A stretch of DNA of 64,000 bases from Anoxybacillus amylolyticus (GTDB lineage Bacteria; Bacillota; Bacilli; Bacillales; Anoxybacillaceae). Position 1 is the first letter of the stretch, and the number at the start of each line of letters is the position of its first letter. Below the pieces are notes generated by a model, which worked only from the letters and a program-made list of their open reading frames with translations, was not told the DNA's origin and did no database searches. The stretch spans positions 1,314,001 to 1,378,000 of the forward strand of contig NZ_CP015438.1 of the NCBI RefSeq assembly GCF_001634285.1, written 5' to 3'. Positions 9,346 to 17,805 of this stretch are shown here, in pieces. The position numbers and the translations under genes are program-made.

Positions 9346-10269
9346 ATGACGAATGAAACAGCTTCTTCGATTGAAGTTGACGAAAAAACGGGAAAACTGT
9401 CAGTAGCAGCTATTTGGAAAGATGTTCTTTCCGTTGTCAAAATTGGGATTGTTAATTCTAATTTAATTACGACATTCACTGGATTGTGGCTAGCGTTTTA
9501 TTATATGGGAGAAGGTTTTTTAGAAAACCTTCAAACTGTCTTTTTTACGTTGTTCGGCTCTGCTCTTATCATTGCGGGAGCTTGTGCGTTGAACAACTTC
9601 ATTGACCGCGATATTGATCATTTGATGGAACGAACGAAAAAGCGACCAACTGTTAAAGGGACGATGGAGCCAAAACATGTACTATGGTTTGGTATTTTGT
9701 TGACAGTAATTGGAACACTCAGTTTGTTAATGACGACAGTAACAGCTGCCATCGTTGGGCTTATTGGAGTAATCACTTATGTATTTTTATATACGATGTG
9801 GTCGAAACGGAATAATACATTAAATACGGTCATTGGCAGTGTTTCTGGTGCAGTTCCACCGGTTATTGGTTGGACGGCGGTCGATCCGCATTTTCACATC
9901 GTGCCACTCGTATTGTTTTTATTAATGTTTTTATGGCAACCGCCGCACTTTTTAGCGCTTGCGATGAAGCGATGCGAGGAATATCGTAAAGCGGGAATCC
10001 CGATGTTGCCGGTCGTGCATGGGTTTGCGATTACGAAACGGCAAATTGTCGTATGGGTGGCTTGTTTGTTGCCGCTTCCGTTTTATTTATTTCCGCTTGG
10101 AAAGGCATTTCTCGTCATTGCCACGTTGCTAAACATTGGTTGGCTTGCATTAGGACTATATGGATTTAAGATGAAAGATGATCTAAAGTGGGCGAAGTGG
10201 ATGTTCGTCTACTCCTTAAACTATTTGACGATTTTATTTGTTACGATGGTCATCGCGGCCATTGATTAA
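9346..10269 (+). CDS. ctaB: Protoheme IX farnesyltransferase CtaB (heme O synthase)
   Basis: CtaB adds a farnesyl group to heme B to make heme O, the substrate of CtaA. This 307-residue UbiA-family membrane protein has about eight to nine hydrophobic segments and the prenyltransferase motif [19 protein letters not shown] with its Asp-rich metal and diphosphate site. A second loop, [11 protein letters not shown], is also typical of COX10/CtaB. The start is preceded by a very strong GGAGGAAGGAGGAAG. It is first in the operon ctaBCDEF; the gap to ctaC is 77 bases. Confidence 0.97.
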   Translation: MTNETASSIEVDEKTGKLSVAAIWKDVLSVVKIGIVNSNLITTFTGLWLAFYYMGEGFLENLQTVFFTLFGSALIIAGACALNNFIDRDIDHLMERTKKRPTVKGTMEPKHVLWFGILLTVIGTLSLLMTTVTAAIVGLIGVITYVFLYTMWSKRNNTLNTVIGSVSGAVPPVIGWTAVDPHFHIVPLVLFLLMFLWQPPHFLALAMKRCEEYRKAGIPMLPVVHGFAITKRQIVVWVACLLPLPFYLFPLGKAFLVIATLLNIGWLALGLYGFKMKDDLKWAKWMFVYSLNYLTILFVTMVIAAID

Positions 10270-10346
10270 TGGGTTTAAAATTCTTTCACTTCTTTAGAGA
10301 AAGAATTCATATATTATTTAAATTGAAAGAGGGGTTTGATTAGGCT

Positions 10347-11414
10347 ATGAAGAAATGGCTACTGAATTGGCGCTTATTTTCTCTTTTTAGTGTAATGGCG
10401 CTTCTGTTAGCTGGTTGCGGCAAGCCGTTTTTGTCGACACTTCAGCCGGCCGGCGAAGTAGCAGATATGCAGTATTCGCTCATGCTGCTTAGCACAGCCA
10501 TTATGGTTCTCGTTATTATTGTTGTAACGATTATCTTCGTGTACGTCGTTGTTCGCTTCCGACAACGCAAAGGCGAAGAAAAGAAAATTCCAAAGCAAGT
10601 GGAAGGAAGCCACACGTTAGAAATTGTGTGGACAGTCATCCCGATCATTTTGCTCATCATTTTAGCTGTTCCGACAGTGTCAGCCACGTTCAAACTTGCT
10701 GATGTGAAGCCAATGAATAAAGAGAAGCGCGATAAACATACGGTGGTTGTCAACGTACGCGCAAATCTTTATTGGTGGGAGTTTGAATACCCTGACTACG
10801 GTATTATTACAAGCCAAGAGCTAGTCGTTCCAACGAACGAACGGGTGTATTTTAACTTAAAAGCTTCCGACGTAAAGCACTCTTTCTGGATTCCAGCTGT
10901 CGGTGGAAAAATGGATACGAACACAGACAACAAAAACCAGTTTTGGTTAGAATTCGATCAAAAAGCGACGGATAAAGCAGGCGGCATTTTCTACGGAAAA
11001 TGTGCAGAGCTTTGTGGTCCATCGCACGCATTGATGGATTTCAAAGTAAAACCGCTTCCGCGCGCCGACTTTGATCAGTGGGTAGAAAAAATGAAAAACG
11101 CAAAACCAGTAGTGACAGATTCAGTCGCAAAAGAAGGGGAAGCGATTTTTAACAAAAGCTGTATCGGCTGCCATGCAGTCAGCCCAGTGGACAAACGTCC
11201 AGAACAAGCACGGACAGCGCCAAACTTAGCAAACTTTGGCGATCGTACACGCATTGCTGGTATTTTAGATCATAATGAAGAAAACTTAAAGAAATGGTTA
11301 AAAGATCCGAATAGTGTAAAGCCTGGCAATAAAATGGCGGGTACATATGGCAACTTAACGGATGACCAAATCAACGCACTAACGAAATATTTAATGAGCT
11401 TGAAGGTTGAGTAA
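10347..11414 (+). CDS. ctaC: Cytochrome caa3 oxidase subunit II with fused cytochrome c domain
   Basis: CtaC takes electrons from cytochrome c and passes them through CuA to subunit I. It is a lipoprotein (LLLAGC, acylated Cys near residue 23), followed by two membrane helices and a CuA cupredoxin domain with Cys219, Glu221, Cys223, His227 and Met230 as ligands. The C-terminal domain contains the heme c motif CIGCH (Cys272, Cys275, His276), which makes this a caa3-type rather than an aa3-type oxidase. Length 355 residues is normal for Bacillus. It is second in the cta operon. Confidence 0.97.
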   Translation: MKKWLLNWRLFSLFSVMALLLAGCGKPFLSTLQPAGEVADMQYSLMLLSTAIMVLVIIVVTIIFVYVVVRFRQRKGEEKKIPKQVEGSHTLEIVWTVIPIILLIILAVPTVSATFKLADVKPMNKEKRDKHTVVVNVRANLYWWEFEYPDYGIITSQELVVPTNERVYFNLKASDVKHSFWIPAVGGKMDTNTDNKNQFWLEFDQKATDKAGGIFYGKCAELCGPSHALMDFKVKPLPRADFDQWVEKMKNAKPVVTDSVAKEGEAIFNKSCIGCHAVSPVDKRPEQARTAPNLANFGDRTRIAGILDHNEENLKKWLKDPNSVKPGNKMAGTYGNLTDDQINALTKYLMSLKVE

Positions 11415-11446
11415 AGGGGATTTATATCAGAAAGGGAGGTAACATT

Positions 11447-13303
11447 GTGAGTACAGTAGCTCGTAAAAAGAGCCTAATATGGGACTACTTAACGACGGTC
11501 GATCATAAAAAAATCGCCATTTTGTATTTAATTGCAGGCGGCTTTTTCTTCCTCGTTGGTGGTCTAGAAGCTCTATTTATCCGGATTCAGCTTGCGAAGC
11601 CGAATAACGATTTTTTAGTTGGCGGTTTGTACAACCAAGTGTTAACAATGCACGGTACAACCATGATTTTCTTAGCGGCGATGCCGCTTGTGTTTGCAAT
11701 GATGAACGCGGTTGTGCCAATTCAAATTGGCGCACGCGATGTTGCGTTTCCATTTTTGAACGCACTAGGCTTTTGGCTCTTCTTCTTTGGAGGAGTATTC
11801 CTTAACTGTTCATGGTTTTTAGGCGGAGCCCCAGATGCAGGCTGGACATCGTATGCATCGCTGTCGCTTGAATCGCCAGGGCACGGAATTGACTTTTATG
11901 TTTTAGGATTGCAAATTTCAGGTTTCGGTACGTTAATGGGTGGGATTAACTTCCTTGTCACAATCATTAATATGCGTGCTCCTGGAATGACATATATGCG
12001 CATGCCGATGTTTACATGGGCAACGTTTGTTACATCTGCGCTTATTTTGTTCGCATTCCCACCACTTACGGTTGGCTTAATTTTCATGATGATGGACCGT
12101 TTGTTTGGCGGAAACTTCTATCATCCAGCAGCAGGTGGTAATACAATTATTTGGGAACACCTTTTCTGGATTTTCGGTCACCCAGAAGTATATATTTTAG
12201 TGTTGCCAGCGTTCGGGATTTTCTCGGAGATTTTCGCAACGTTCTCGCGCAAACGGCTATTCGGTTATTCGTCAATGGTGTTTGCAACAGTGTTAATCGG
12301 CTTTTTAGGGTTTATGGTGTGGGCGCACCATATGTTTACAGTTGGAATGGGGCCGATTGCGAACGCGATTTTTGCGGTAGCAACAATGGCAATTGCCGTT
12401 CCAACAGGCATTAAAATTTTCAACTGGCTCTTTACGATGTGGGGCGGAAATATTCGTTTCACAACGCCAATGATGTATGCGGTTGCGTTTATCCCATCGT
12501 TCGTTATGGGCGGAGTAACAGGGGTCATGAACGCAGCGGCAGCAGCAGACTATCAATATCATGACAGCTATTTCGTTGTCGCGCACTTCCACTACGTCAT
12601 TGTGGGTGGGGTTGTGTTTGCACTATTAGCAGGTGCACACTACTGGTGGCCAAAAATGTTTGGCAAAATGTTAAACGAAACGCTTGGAAAAGTTACATTC
12701 TGGTTATTTTTCACAGGATTCCATTTAACGTTCTTTATCCAACATTTCCTTGGCTTAATGGGAATGCCACGGCGCGTCTTTACGTACTTGCCTGGTCAAG
12801 GATTTGAAACAGGAAACATGATTAGTACTGTTGGAGCCTTTTTCATGGCAGCAGCAACAATTGTACTTTTAATCAACGTCATTATGACGTCCATTAAAGG
12901 ACCAAAGGCAGAGGCAGACGCATGGGGAGACGGACGCACGCTTGAGTGGGCAGTGGCTTCTCCGCCGCCAGAATATAACTTTGCCCAAACTCCGCTTGTG
13001 CGCGGGTTAGATGCGTACTGGATTGAGAAGATGGAAGGCAAAAAAGGCTTGACGCCAGCAGAGCCACTTGGGGATATCCATATGCCAAACTCTTCAATTT
13101 TGCCGTTCGTTATTTCGCTTGGGTTGTTTATTGCTGCGTTCGGCTTTATGTATCATAATCAAAAGGCTTGGGGCTTACCAGTTGGCATCATTGGTCTATT
13201 GATTACGCTTGGTTCGATGTTCTTGCGTTCCGTCATCGATGATCATGGCTTCCATATCCATAAAGAAGAAGTGCTTGAGGCAGAAAAGGGGGTTAAGGCA
13301 TAA
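11447..13303 (+). CDS. ctaD: Cytochrome caa3 oxidase subunit I
   Basis: CtaD is the catalytic subunit that reduces oxygen and pumps protons. The 618-residue protein has at least twelve hydrophobic segments. The CuB and heme ligands are seen in HPEVYILVLPAFG, the His-His pair VWAHHMFTVGM and HFHYVIVGGVV, and MHGTTMIF carries a conserved heme-a His. It starts at GTG behind AAAGGGAGG. Its stop overlaps the ctaE start (TAATG), so the two are probably translationally coupled. Confidence 0.98.
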   Translation: MSTVARKKSLIWDYLTTVDHKKIAILYLIAGGFFFLVGGLEALFIRIQLAKPNNDFLVGGLYNQVLTMHGTTMIFLAAMPLVFAMMNAVVPIQIGARDVAFPFLNALGFWLFFFGGVFLNCSWFLGGAPDAGWTSYASLSLESPGHGIDFYVLGLQISGFGTLMGGINFLVTIINMRAPGMTYMRMPMFTWATFVTSALILFAFPPLTVGLIFMMMDRLFGGNFYHPAAGGNTIIWEHLFWIFGHPEVYILVLPAFGIFSEIFATFSRKRLFGYSSMVFATVLIGFLGFMVWAHHMFTVGMGPIANAIFAVATMAIAVPTGIKIFNWLFTMWGGNIRFTTPMMYAVAFIPSFVMGGVTGVMNAAAAADYQYHDSYFVVAHFHYVIVGGVVFALLAGAHYWWPKMFGKMLNETLGKVTFWLFFTGFHLTFFIQHFLGLMGMPRRVFTYLPGQGFETGNMISTVGAFFMAAATIVLLINVIMTSIKGPKAEADAWGDGRTLEWAVASPPPEYNFAQTPLVRGLDAYWIEKMEGKKGLTPAEPLGDIHMPNSSILPFVISLGLFIAAFGFMYHNQKAWGLPVGIIGLLITLGSMFLRSVIDDHGFHIHKEEVLEAEKGVKA

Positions 13304-13923
13304 TGCACGTTGAAGAAAAATTGACAGCAGAAACGTTTCCTGCGTCACCCGAAAAAGCCACCCTCGAAGGGAAAAATAAATTTTTAGGTTTTTGGTTATT
13401 CTTAGGGGGAGAGACGGTTCTCTTCGCCTCCCTCTTCGCTACGTATTTAGCGTTGCGAGATAAAACAGCTGGTGGTCCACCGGCGCACGAGTTGTTCCGT
13501 ATGCCACTCGTTTTTGTGGCAACGATGCTTCTTTTAACGAGCAGTTTAACGAGTGTGTACGCGATTTATCACATGAAAAACTTTGATTTTAAAAAAATGC
13601 AGCTTTGGTTTGGCATTACGGTGCTTCTAGGTGCAGGCTTTTTAGGGCTTGAGATTTTCGAGTTCAATGAGTACGTTCACGAAGGCCATGTATTTACGAA
13701 AAGTGCATTTGCCTCTTCGTTCTATACGCTAGTTGGTACGCACGGTGGTCACGTCGCGTTCGGCTTGCTTTGGATTTTAACACTTATGATTCGCAACGCG
13801 AAACGAGGCTTAAACTTATACAACGCACCGAAGTTTTACGTCGCCAGCTTATATTGGCACTTTATTGACGTTGTATGGGTGTTCATCTTTACGGTTGTAT
13901 ATTTAATGGGAATGGTGGGGTGA
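13303..13923 (+). CDS. ctaE: Cytochrome caa3 oxidase subunit III
   Basis: This 206-residue integral membrane protein has five hydrophobic segments, the short bacterial form of subunit III. Conserved stretches include FWLFLGGETVLFASLFATY near the N-terminus, GTHGGHVAFGLLW in the middle, and YWHFIDVVWVFIFTVVYL at the end. Subunit III stabilises subunit I and is needed for sustained turnover. Its ATG overlaps the ctaD stop by one base, and ctaF starts four bases after its end. Confidence 0.97.
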   Translation: MHVEEKLTAETFPASPEKATLEGKNKFLGFWLFLGGETVLFASLFATYLALRDKTAGGPPAHELFRMPLVFVATMLLLTSSLTSVYAIYHMKNFDFKKMQLWFGITVLLGAGFLGLEIFEFNEYVHEGHVFTKSAFASSFYTLVGTHGGHVAFGLLWILTLMIRNAKRGLNLYNAPKFYVASLYWHFIDVVWVFIFTVVYLMGMVG

Positions 13924-13927
13924 TTGT

Positions 13928-14260
13928 ATGGCGAATCAAATGAATACAGGAAACCCGCATGTTGATTTAGCGTACCGTCGCAAAAAAAATGCGGAAGAAA
14001 TGAAACACCAAGTCATTTCATTTGTACTAATGATTGCATTGACGCTTATTGCGTTTTTTGCCGTCGGGTATAACGAGTTTTCACATTGGTTTTCTGTTCC
14101 ATTCATTTTGCTTCTTGCCGTTGTGCAAGTAGCGTTTCAGCTGTATTACTTCATGCATATGAGCCATAAAGGTCATGAACTTCCATCGCTTTTCATTTAT
14201 GGTGGTGTGCTCGTTGCGTTTGTTACAGTTTGGGCGTTTATGACGGTTGTTTGGTGGTAA
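13928..14260 (+). CDS. ctaF: Cytochrome caa3 oxidase subunit IV
   Basis: A small 110-residue membrane protein with three hydrophobic helices and the conserved QLYYFMHMSHKGHELP loop of the bacterial subunit IV family. It supports assembly or stability of the CuB centre. It is the last gene before a strong terminator, so the caa3 structural operon ends here. Confidence 0.95.
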   Translation: MANQMNTGNPHVDLAYRRKKNAEEMKHQVISFVLMIALTLIAFFAVGYNEFSHWFSVPFILLLAVVQVAFQLYYFMHMSHKGHELPSLFIYGGVLVAFVTVWAFMTVVWW

Positions 14261-14264
14261 TAAA

Positions 14265-14296
14265 AAAGGAAATCAGCGGGTGCTGATTTCCTTTTT
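14265..14296 (+). terminator. Terminator of the ctaBCDEF operon
   Basis: AAGGAAATCAGC and GCTGATTTCCTT form a 12-bp stem with a four-base loop, followed by T. It starts four bases after the ctaF stop and separates it from ctaG. Confidence 0.9.
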
Positions 14297-14340
14297 CACA
14301 TCGTTTTGTCTGTAGTATAATAAAAAAGGAGGTGAAAAGG

Positions 14341-15246
14341 ATGTTTGCATCATTGCAAATGTTCGGGTTTATGGCGTTATGGAGCCCGTTTTTCTTCATT
14401 TTTTTATTGCTTATCGGTGCAGTTTATGCACTTTCGGTTGGACCATGGAAAGGAAAATGGACGACGGAAAATTGCCCATCCCGAAAACAAAAAACGTATT
14501 TTTATACGGGACTCGTCTTGCTTTACGTCATCAAAGGATCACCAATTGATTTGCTTGGTCACTTAATGTTTAGTGTGCATATGACGCAAATGGCGATTTT
14601 ATATTTAATTGTTCCGCAATGTTTTATTTTAGGAATTCCAAATTGGATGTACGAGAAACTATTTCGTGTGGGTGCGATCAAGCGAGTGTATGCTTTTTTG
14701 ACAAAACCGCTTATTGCTCTTTTGTTATTCAATGGGCTGTTTTCATTTTACCACGTTCCGCTTATTTTCGATGTGATTAAAACGAATATGCTTTATCATG
14801 CGTCGGTTACGACCATTCTTTTTATCGCTGCATGGTGTATGTGGTGGCCAGTTATCAATAAGTTGCCAGAGTGGCAAACCTTGTCTGGAATTAAAAAAGT
14901 TGGGTACATTTTTGCCAATGGTGTGTTGTTAACACCAGCATGTGCGCTTATTATTTTTGCAGATACACCGCTTTATCGAACGTTTTCTGATCCGAGCGCT
15001 TGGTTGAATGCGCTTCAGTTATGCGTGCCTAGCGGGACATTAGCTTCGTTGCATTTAACTGGACCACAAATGTTTTTATCGATGTCGTTGTTGAACGATC
15101 AGCAGCTCGGTGGTGTGTTAATGAAAATTATTCAAGAAATTGTGTATGGAACGATGTTGTTTTTTATTTTTATTGATTGGTATCAAAAAGAGAGAGAGAA
15201 GGAGCCGCAGGAAACAGCTGTATCACCGCATCCTTCTGAATCATAA
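14341..15246 (+). CDS. ctaG: Cytochrome c oxidase assembly factor CtaG (caa3 type)
   Basis: This is the Bacillus-type CtaG (caa3_CtaG family), a membrane protein of about seven helices needed for an active caa3 oxidase, probably for copper insertion; it is unrelated to the Cox11-type CtaG of proteobacteria. Conserved stretches are KGSPIDLLGHLMFSVHMTQM, with His residues, and the late stretch DQQLGGVLMKIIQE. I chose the ATG at 14341 because AAAGGAGG lies eight bases upstream; the in-frame GTG at 14332 would overlap that site. Length is 301 residues. A terminator before it suggests its own promoter. Confidence 0.93.
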   Translation: MFASLQMFGFMALWSPFFFIFLLLIGAVYALSVGPWKGKWTTENCPSRKQKTYFYTGLVLLYVIKGSPIDLLGHLMFSVHMTQMAILYLIVPQCFILGIPNWMYEKLFRVGAIKRVYAFLTKPLIALLLFNGLFSFYHVPLIFDVIKTNMLYHASVTTILFIAAWCMWWPVINKLPEWQTLSGIKKVGYIFANGVLLTPACALIIFADTPLYRTFSDPSAWLNALQLCVPSGTLASLHLTGPQMFLSMSLLNDQQLGGVLMKIIQEIVYGTMLFFIFIDWYQKEREKEPQETAVSPHPSES

Positions 15247-15269
15247 TAAATAAAAGTGAGGACGAAGAG

Positions 15270-15737
15270 ATGGAATATTCATTGCCAATTCTTCCAACAA
15301 TCAGTACAAGTTGCATTGTCATTAGTGCTGTACTTGTTGCGTACGGCTGGTCGCTCATTCGAAAACGAAACATAGAGGCGCATAAAAAGGTGATGTTATG
15401 GGCGGCCGCTTTTGCTTTATTGTTCTTTCTTATTTATTTGTCTCGGACTGTATTTGTCGGAAATACGAGCTTTGGTGGTCCAGACGATGTAAAAATATAT
15501 TATACGATCTTTTTAGTGTTTCATATCGTCTTAGCGACGGTTGGAGCGGTATTTGGGGTTGTGACGCTACTTACTGCTTTTAAACAAAATTTTATGAAGC
15601 ATAAAAAACTTGGACCGATTACGAGCGTCGTTTGGTTTTTCACGGCTGCAACTGGTGTTGTCGTTTATTTACTGTTGTATGTGTTTTATCATGGCGGTGA
15701 AACGACATCGATGATTAAGGCGATTTTAGGTTTTTAA
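15270..15737 (+). CDS. ctaM: DUF420 membrane protein, CtaM/YozB-like oxidase assembly factor
   Basis: A 155-residue protein with four hydrophobic helices and conserved His residues at helix ends (IEAHKKVMLWA, FHIVLATVG, KHKKLGP, FYHGGE). These are features of the DUF420 family. In Staphylococcus its relative CtaM is needed for aa3 oxidase maturation, and in B. subtilis the relative is YozB. Here it sits 23 bases behind ctaG and ahead of a strong terminator, so it is likely co-transcribed with ctaG, which supports the assembly role. The exact reaction is unknown. Confidence 0.88.
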   Translation: MEYSLPILPTISTSCIVISAVLVAYGWSLIRKRNIEAHKKVMLWAAAFALLFFLIYLSRTVFVGNTSFGGPDDVKIYYTIFLVFHIVLATVGAVFGVVTLLTAFKQNFMKHKKLGPITSVVWFFTAATGVVVYLLLYVFYHGGETTSMIKAILGF

Positions 15738-15763
15738 AACCCGACAATGTTGTCGGGTTTTTC
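15737..15763 (+). terminator. Terminator of ctaG-ctaM
   Basis: AACCCGACA and TGTCGGGTT form a stem with a short loop, followed by TTT. It begins right at the stop codon of the DUF420 gene. Confidence 0.9.
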
Positions 15764-15823
15764 CATAGGCCAGAAAGAACGGAATGGTTGTGGAGAAACT
15801 ATAATGGAGGTGGGGGGGGTTTC

Positions 15824-16114
15824 ATGCGGCGATATGATGCGGCGTGTGCGACAGTAGCGACGGTTGTGATGATGTGTTTAAAGGAACGGCTAGAAGTTGT
15901 GAGCGAAGAATCGACGGTAGATGTGCAATTTCGTGGGCTTGACCGTTGCACGGTGACGATAGCGCTCGTGATGAAGAGCAGTGCTCCAGTTGTTTCCGTA
16001 TGCAAAGAGGTACAAAAAGAAATCGTAGAGGAAATACGAATACTAACCCCGTTTATCGTCGAGCATGTCCACCTCATTGTCAAAAAACTCATATTGGAAA
16101 AAACGAACGCATGA
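15824..16114 (+). CDS. Small hypothetical protein, possibly Asp23/YloU-like
   Basis: A 96-residue protein of unknown function. The pattern of a beta-strand (CTVTIALVMK), a helix (VVSVCKEVQKEIVEEI) and a final strand (FIVEHVHLIVKKL) resembles the C-terminal half of Asp23/Gls24-family proteins, but the glycine-rich middle of that family is missing. I rate this only as possible. The ATG at 15824 has GGAGG upstream, separated by a run of eight G (15812-15819). The frame is open from 15788, but that start has no site. It faces ylbA and shares a hairpin with it. It stands alone between two terminators. Confidence 0.65.
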   Translation: MRRYDAACATVATVVMMCLKERLEVVSEESTVDVQFRGLDRCTVTIALVMKSSAPVVSVCKEVQKEIVEEIRILTPFIVEHVHLIVKKLILEKTNA

Positions 16115-16137
16115 GAAAGCCTCATGCGTTCATTTTT
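16105..16137. terminator. Bidirectional terminator shared with ylbA
   Basis: GAACGCATGAG and CTCATGCGTTC form a perfect 11-bp stem around a 5-base loop. A T run follows on the plus strand and a T-rich run (TTTTTTCC) on the minus strand. The stop codons of both convergent genes lie in or beside the stem. Confidence 0.85.
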
Positions 16138-16487
16138 GCTAGTCCTTCTTTTACTTGTGCTAAAAGGCTTTGGCATTGGCTGACTAACGAAGACGGGAAG
16201 CTTTCTCCTTCGCCATATTCGACTCCATGCGGATAATAGTGCTTTCCAAGAAGCGGCGTAAGCAACCTAATGACCGCATAGCGTGTATCGACTTCTCCTT
16301 CAATTGCATACCCCTGTACGCGAAGATAGTATACGTCGCCTTTCATTTCAAATTTTCGATCGTATGTAACTCGTTCGTAGTCCCATTGACCAGCGCGAAC
16401 AAACCCCAAGCTTTTCATTAATTCATCTAAGCGGGACAATTCTGCCGTTTGATTTTCAATGCCCGTGTTTTCAAATTTCATGTCCAA
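16122..16487 (-). CDS. ylbA: YugN-like family protein YlbA
   Basis: A 121-residue soluble protein of the YugN-like family. It has a recognisable middle (GQWDYERVTYDRKFEMKGDV, then YYLRVQGYAI) and HYYPHGVEYGE near the C-terminus. Function of the family is unknown. In B. subtilis YlbA has the same position, between the cta genes and ylbB/ylbC. The start ATG follows TAGGAGGGAATTGG on the minus strand. Its leader holds a long AT-rich inverted repeat with a T tract. Confidence 0.85.
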   Translation of the reverse strand: MDMKFENTGIENQTAELSRLDELMKSLGFVRAGQWDYERVTYDRKFEMKGDVYYLRVQGYAIEGEVDTRYAVIRLLTPLLGKHYYPHGVEYGEGESFPSSLVSQCQSLLAQVKEGLAKMNA

Positions 16488-16499
16488 TTCCCTCCTAAA

Positions 16500-16539
16500 T
16501 AAAAAAACGCTCCTTTATTAATAATATTATTAAAGCGTT
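16500..16539 (-). promoter_or_regulatory. Inverted repeat with T tract in the ylbA leader
   Basis: On the minus strand AACGCTTTAATAATA and TATTAATAAAGGAGCGTT form an imperfect stem, followed by seven T and then the ylbA ribosome site. That is the shape of an intrinsic terminator just before the gene, so it could act as an attenuator. Alternatively the palindrome is an operator over the ylbA -10 region. Confidence 0.5.
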
Positions 16540-16650
16540 CAACTTTCAATCAATTGTTGTCGGTGAAATAAAGGCTTAGAAAAAATTTTCCCTTGTTCGT
16601 CATTTTTTTATGTTTTTGGTGAAACTAAAGGGCGAAAGGAGGAGAGACCG

Positions 16651-17271
16651 ATGAAAAAATGGTTATTGATGTGGATATGTGCATGGATGTTGGCAATCAG
16701 TGTTCCATTCCATGCACATGGGCAAGGAACGACGACGTACGTCGTGCAACCAGGAGATAGTTTATGGAAAATTGCAGTTCGCTATCAAGTCGGGCTTTCG
16801 GAAATTATTGCAGCAAATCCGCAATTTTCTAATCCGCATCTCATTTACCCAGGACAAAAAGTATATGTACCAGTATTAGATGCGGTCAAACAAGTGGAAA
16901 ATGAAGTGGTGCGCCTAACGAATGTGCAGCGTGCGAAATACGGTTTGCCGCCATTGCAGGCTGATTGGCAATTGGCGCGAGTGGCACGGTATAAATCGAT
17001 GGATATGCGCGACAAAAACTATTTTTCCCATCAGTCACCGACGTACGGGTCGCCATTTACCATGATGCGAAATTTTGGAATTAGCTATCGTACAGCAGGG
17101 GAAAATATTGCTGCCGGTCAACAAACGCCGCAAGAAGTGGTTACTGCGTGGATGAACAGCCCTGGCCATCGGGCGAATATTTTAAATAAGTCGTTCACTC
17201 ATATCGGTGTCGGATATGCGAAAGGTGGTTCGTATGGGCATTATTGGACGCAAATGTTTATTGGAAAATAG
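16651..17271 (+). CDS. Secreted LysM-CAP domain protein
   Basis: An exported 206-residue protein with signal peptide (about 1-25), one LysM peptidoglycan-binding domain (about 29-72, TYVVQPGDSLWKIAVRYQV to HLIYPGQKVYVP) and a CAP/SCP domain (about 80-204). The CAP domain has the usual His and Glu residues in YFSHQSPTYG, AGENIAAGQ and SPGHRANIL, then HIGVGYA. It resembles YkwD and other Bacillus CAP proteins. The activity of bacterial CAP proteins is not known, and LysM suggests a place in the cell wall or spore cortex. It sits 17 bases before ylbB. AGGAGGAG precedes the start. Confidence 0.88.
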   Translation: MKKWLLMWICAWMLAISVPFHAHGQGTTTYVVQPGDSLWKIAVRYQVGLSEIIAANPQFSNPHLIYPGQKVYVPVLDAVKQVENEVVRLTNVQRAKYGLPPLQADWQLARVARYKSMDMRDKNYFSHQSPTYGSPFTMMRNFGISYRTAGENIAAGQQTPQEVVTAWMNSPGHRANILNKSFTHIGVGYAKGGSYGHYWTQMFIGK

Positions 17272-17288
17272 GTGAAGGGAGCGATTAG

Positions 17289-17714
17289 ATGAAAACGGTA
17301 CGCGAAGTCATGACAACGAATGTGGATTATTGCACACCGCTTGACAATGTGTTTGAAGCAGCAATAAAAATGCGTGATTTAAATGTTGGAGCAATTCCGG
17401 TAGTCGAGGAGGGACGGCTAATTGGGTTGATTACCGACCGTGATTTAGTCGTGCGTGGAATTGCGGAAAAACGCCCTAATTCGAGCCCAGTAACAGAAGT
17501 GATGACAAGGGACGTGATTACAGTATTACCCGACATATCAGTGGAAGAAGCGGCGGAACAAATGGCGGAACATCAAATTCGCCGTCTACCAGTTGTAGAC
17601 AATGGCCACCTCGTCGGCATTGTATCGCTTGGTGATTTAGCGACATATCGCTACTCGGATGAAAGCGCTGGGCGTGCACTGAGTTCCATTTCTGAGCAAA
17701 CGTTTCTTCACTAA
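17289..17714 (+). CDS. ylbB: Two-CBS-domain protein YlbB
   Basis: A 141-residue protein consisting almost only of a Bateman pair of CBS domains: VREVMTTNVDYC to GLITDRDLVVRG, and VTEVMTRDVITV to VGIVSLGDLATYR. Such pairs bind adenine nucleotides and sense energy state. No partner domain is fused, so its target is unknown. Synteny matches YlbB of B. subtilis. It lies between two CAP-domain genes and ends in a strong terminator, so it is probably co-transcribed with the LysM-CAP gene. Confidence 0.9.
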   Translation: MKTVREVMTTNVDYCTPLDNVFEAAIKMRDLNVGAIPVVEEGRLIGLITDRDLVVRGIAEKRPNSSPVTEVMTRDVITVLPDISVEEAAEQMAEHQIRRLPVVDNGHLVGIVSLGDLATYRYSDESAGRALSSISEQTFLH

Positions 17715-17715
17715 A

Positions 17716-17750
17716 CGAATCCCCTTTTATGGGGGTTCATTTTTTTTTTA
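17716..17750 (+). terminator. Terminator of ylbB
   Basis: GAATCCCC and GGGGGTTC pair around a six-base loop, followed by a long T run (nine or more). Confidence 0.9.
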
Positions 17751-17805
17751 GGACAAAACAATATATAATAGCAATAAAGAGATTTTGGGAAAGTAGGGTT
17801 GCCTA

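Noticed and set aside
15799-16176. A 125-codon minus-strand frame over the Asp23-like gene
   Set aside because: It crosses the bidirectional terminator and the end of ylbA in another frame and has no ribosome site; the plus-strand frame has one.
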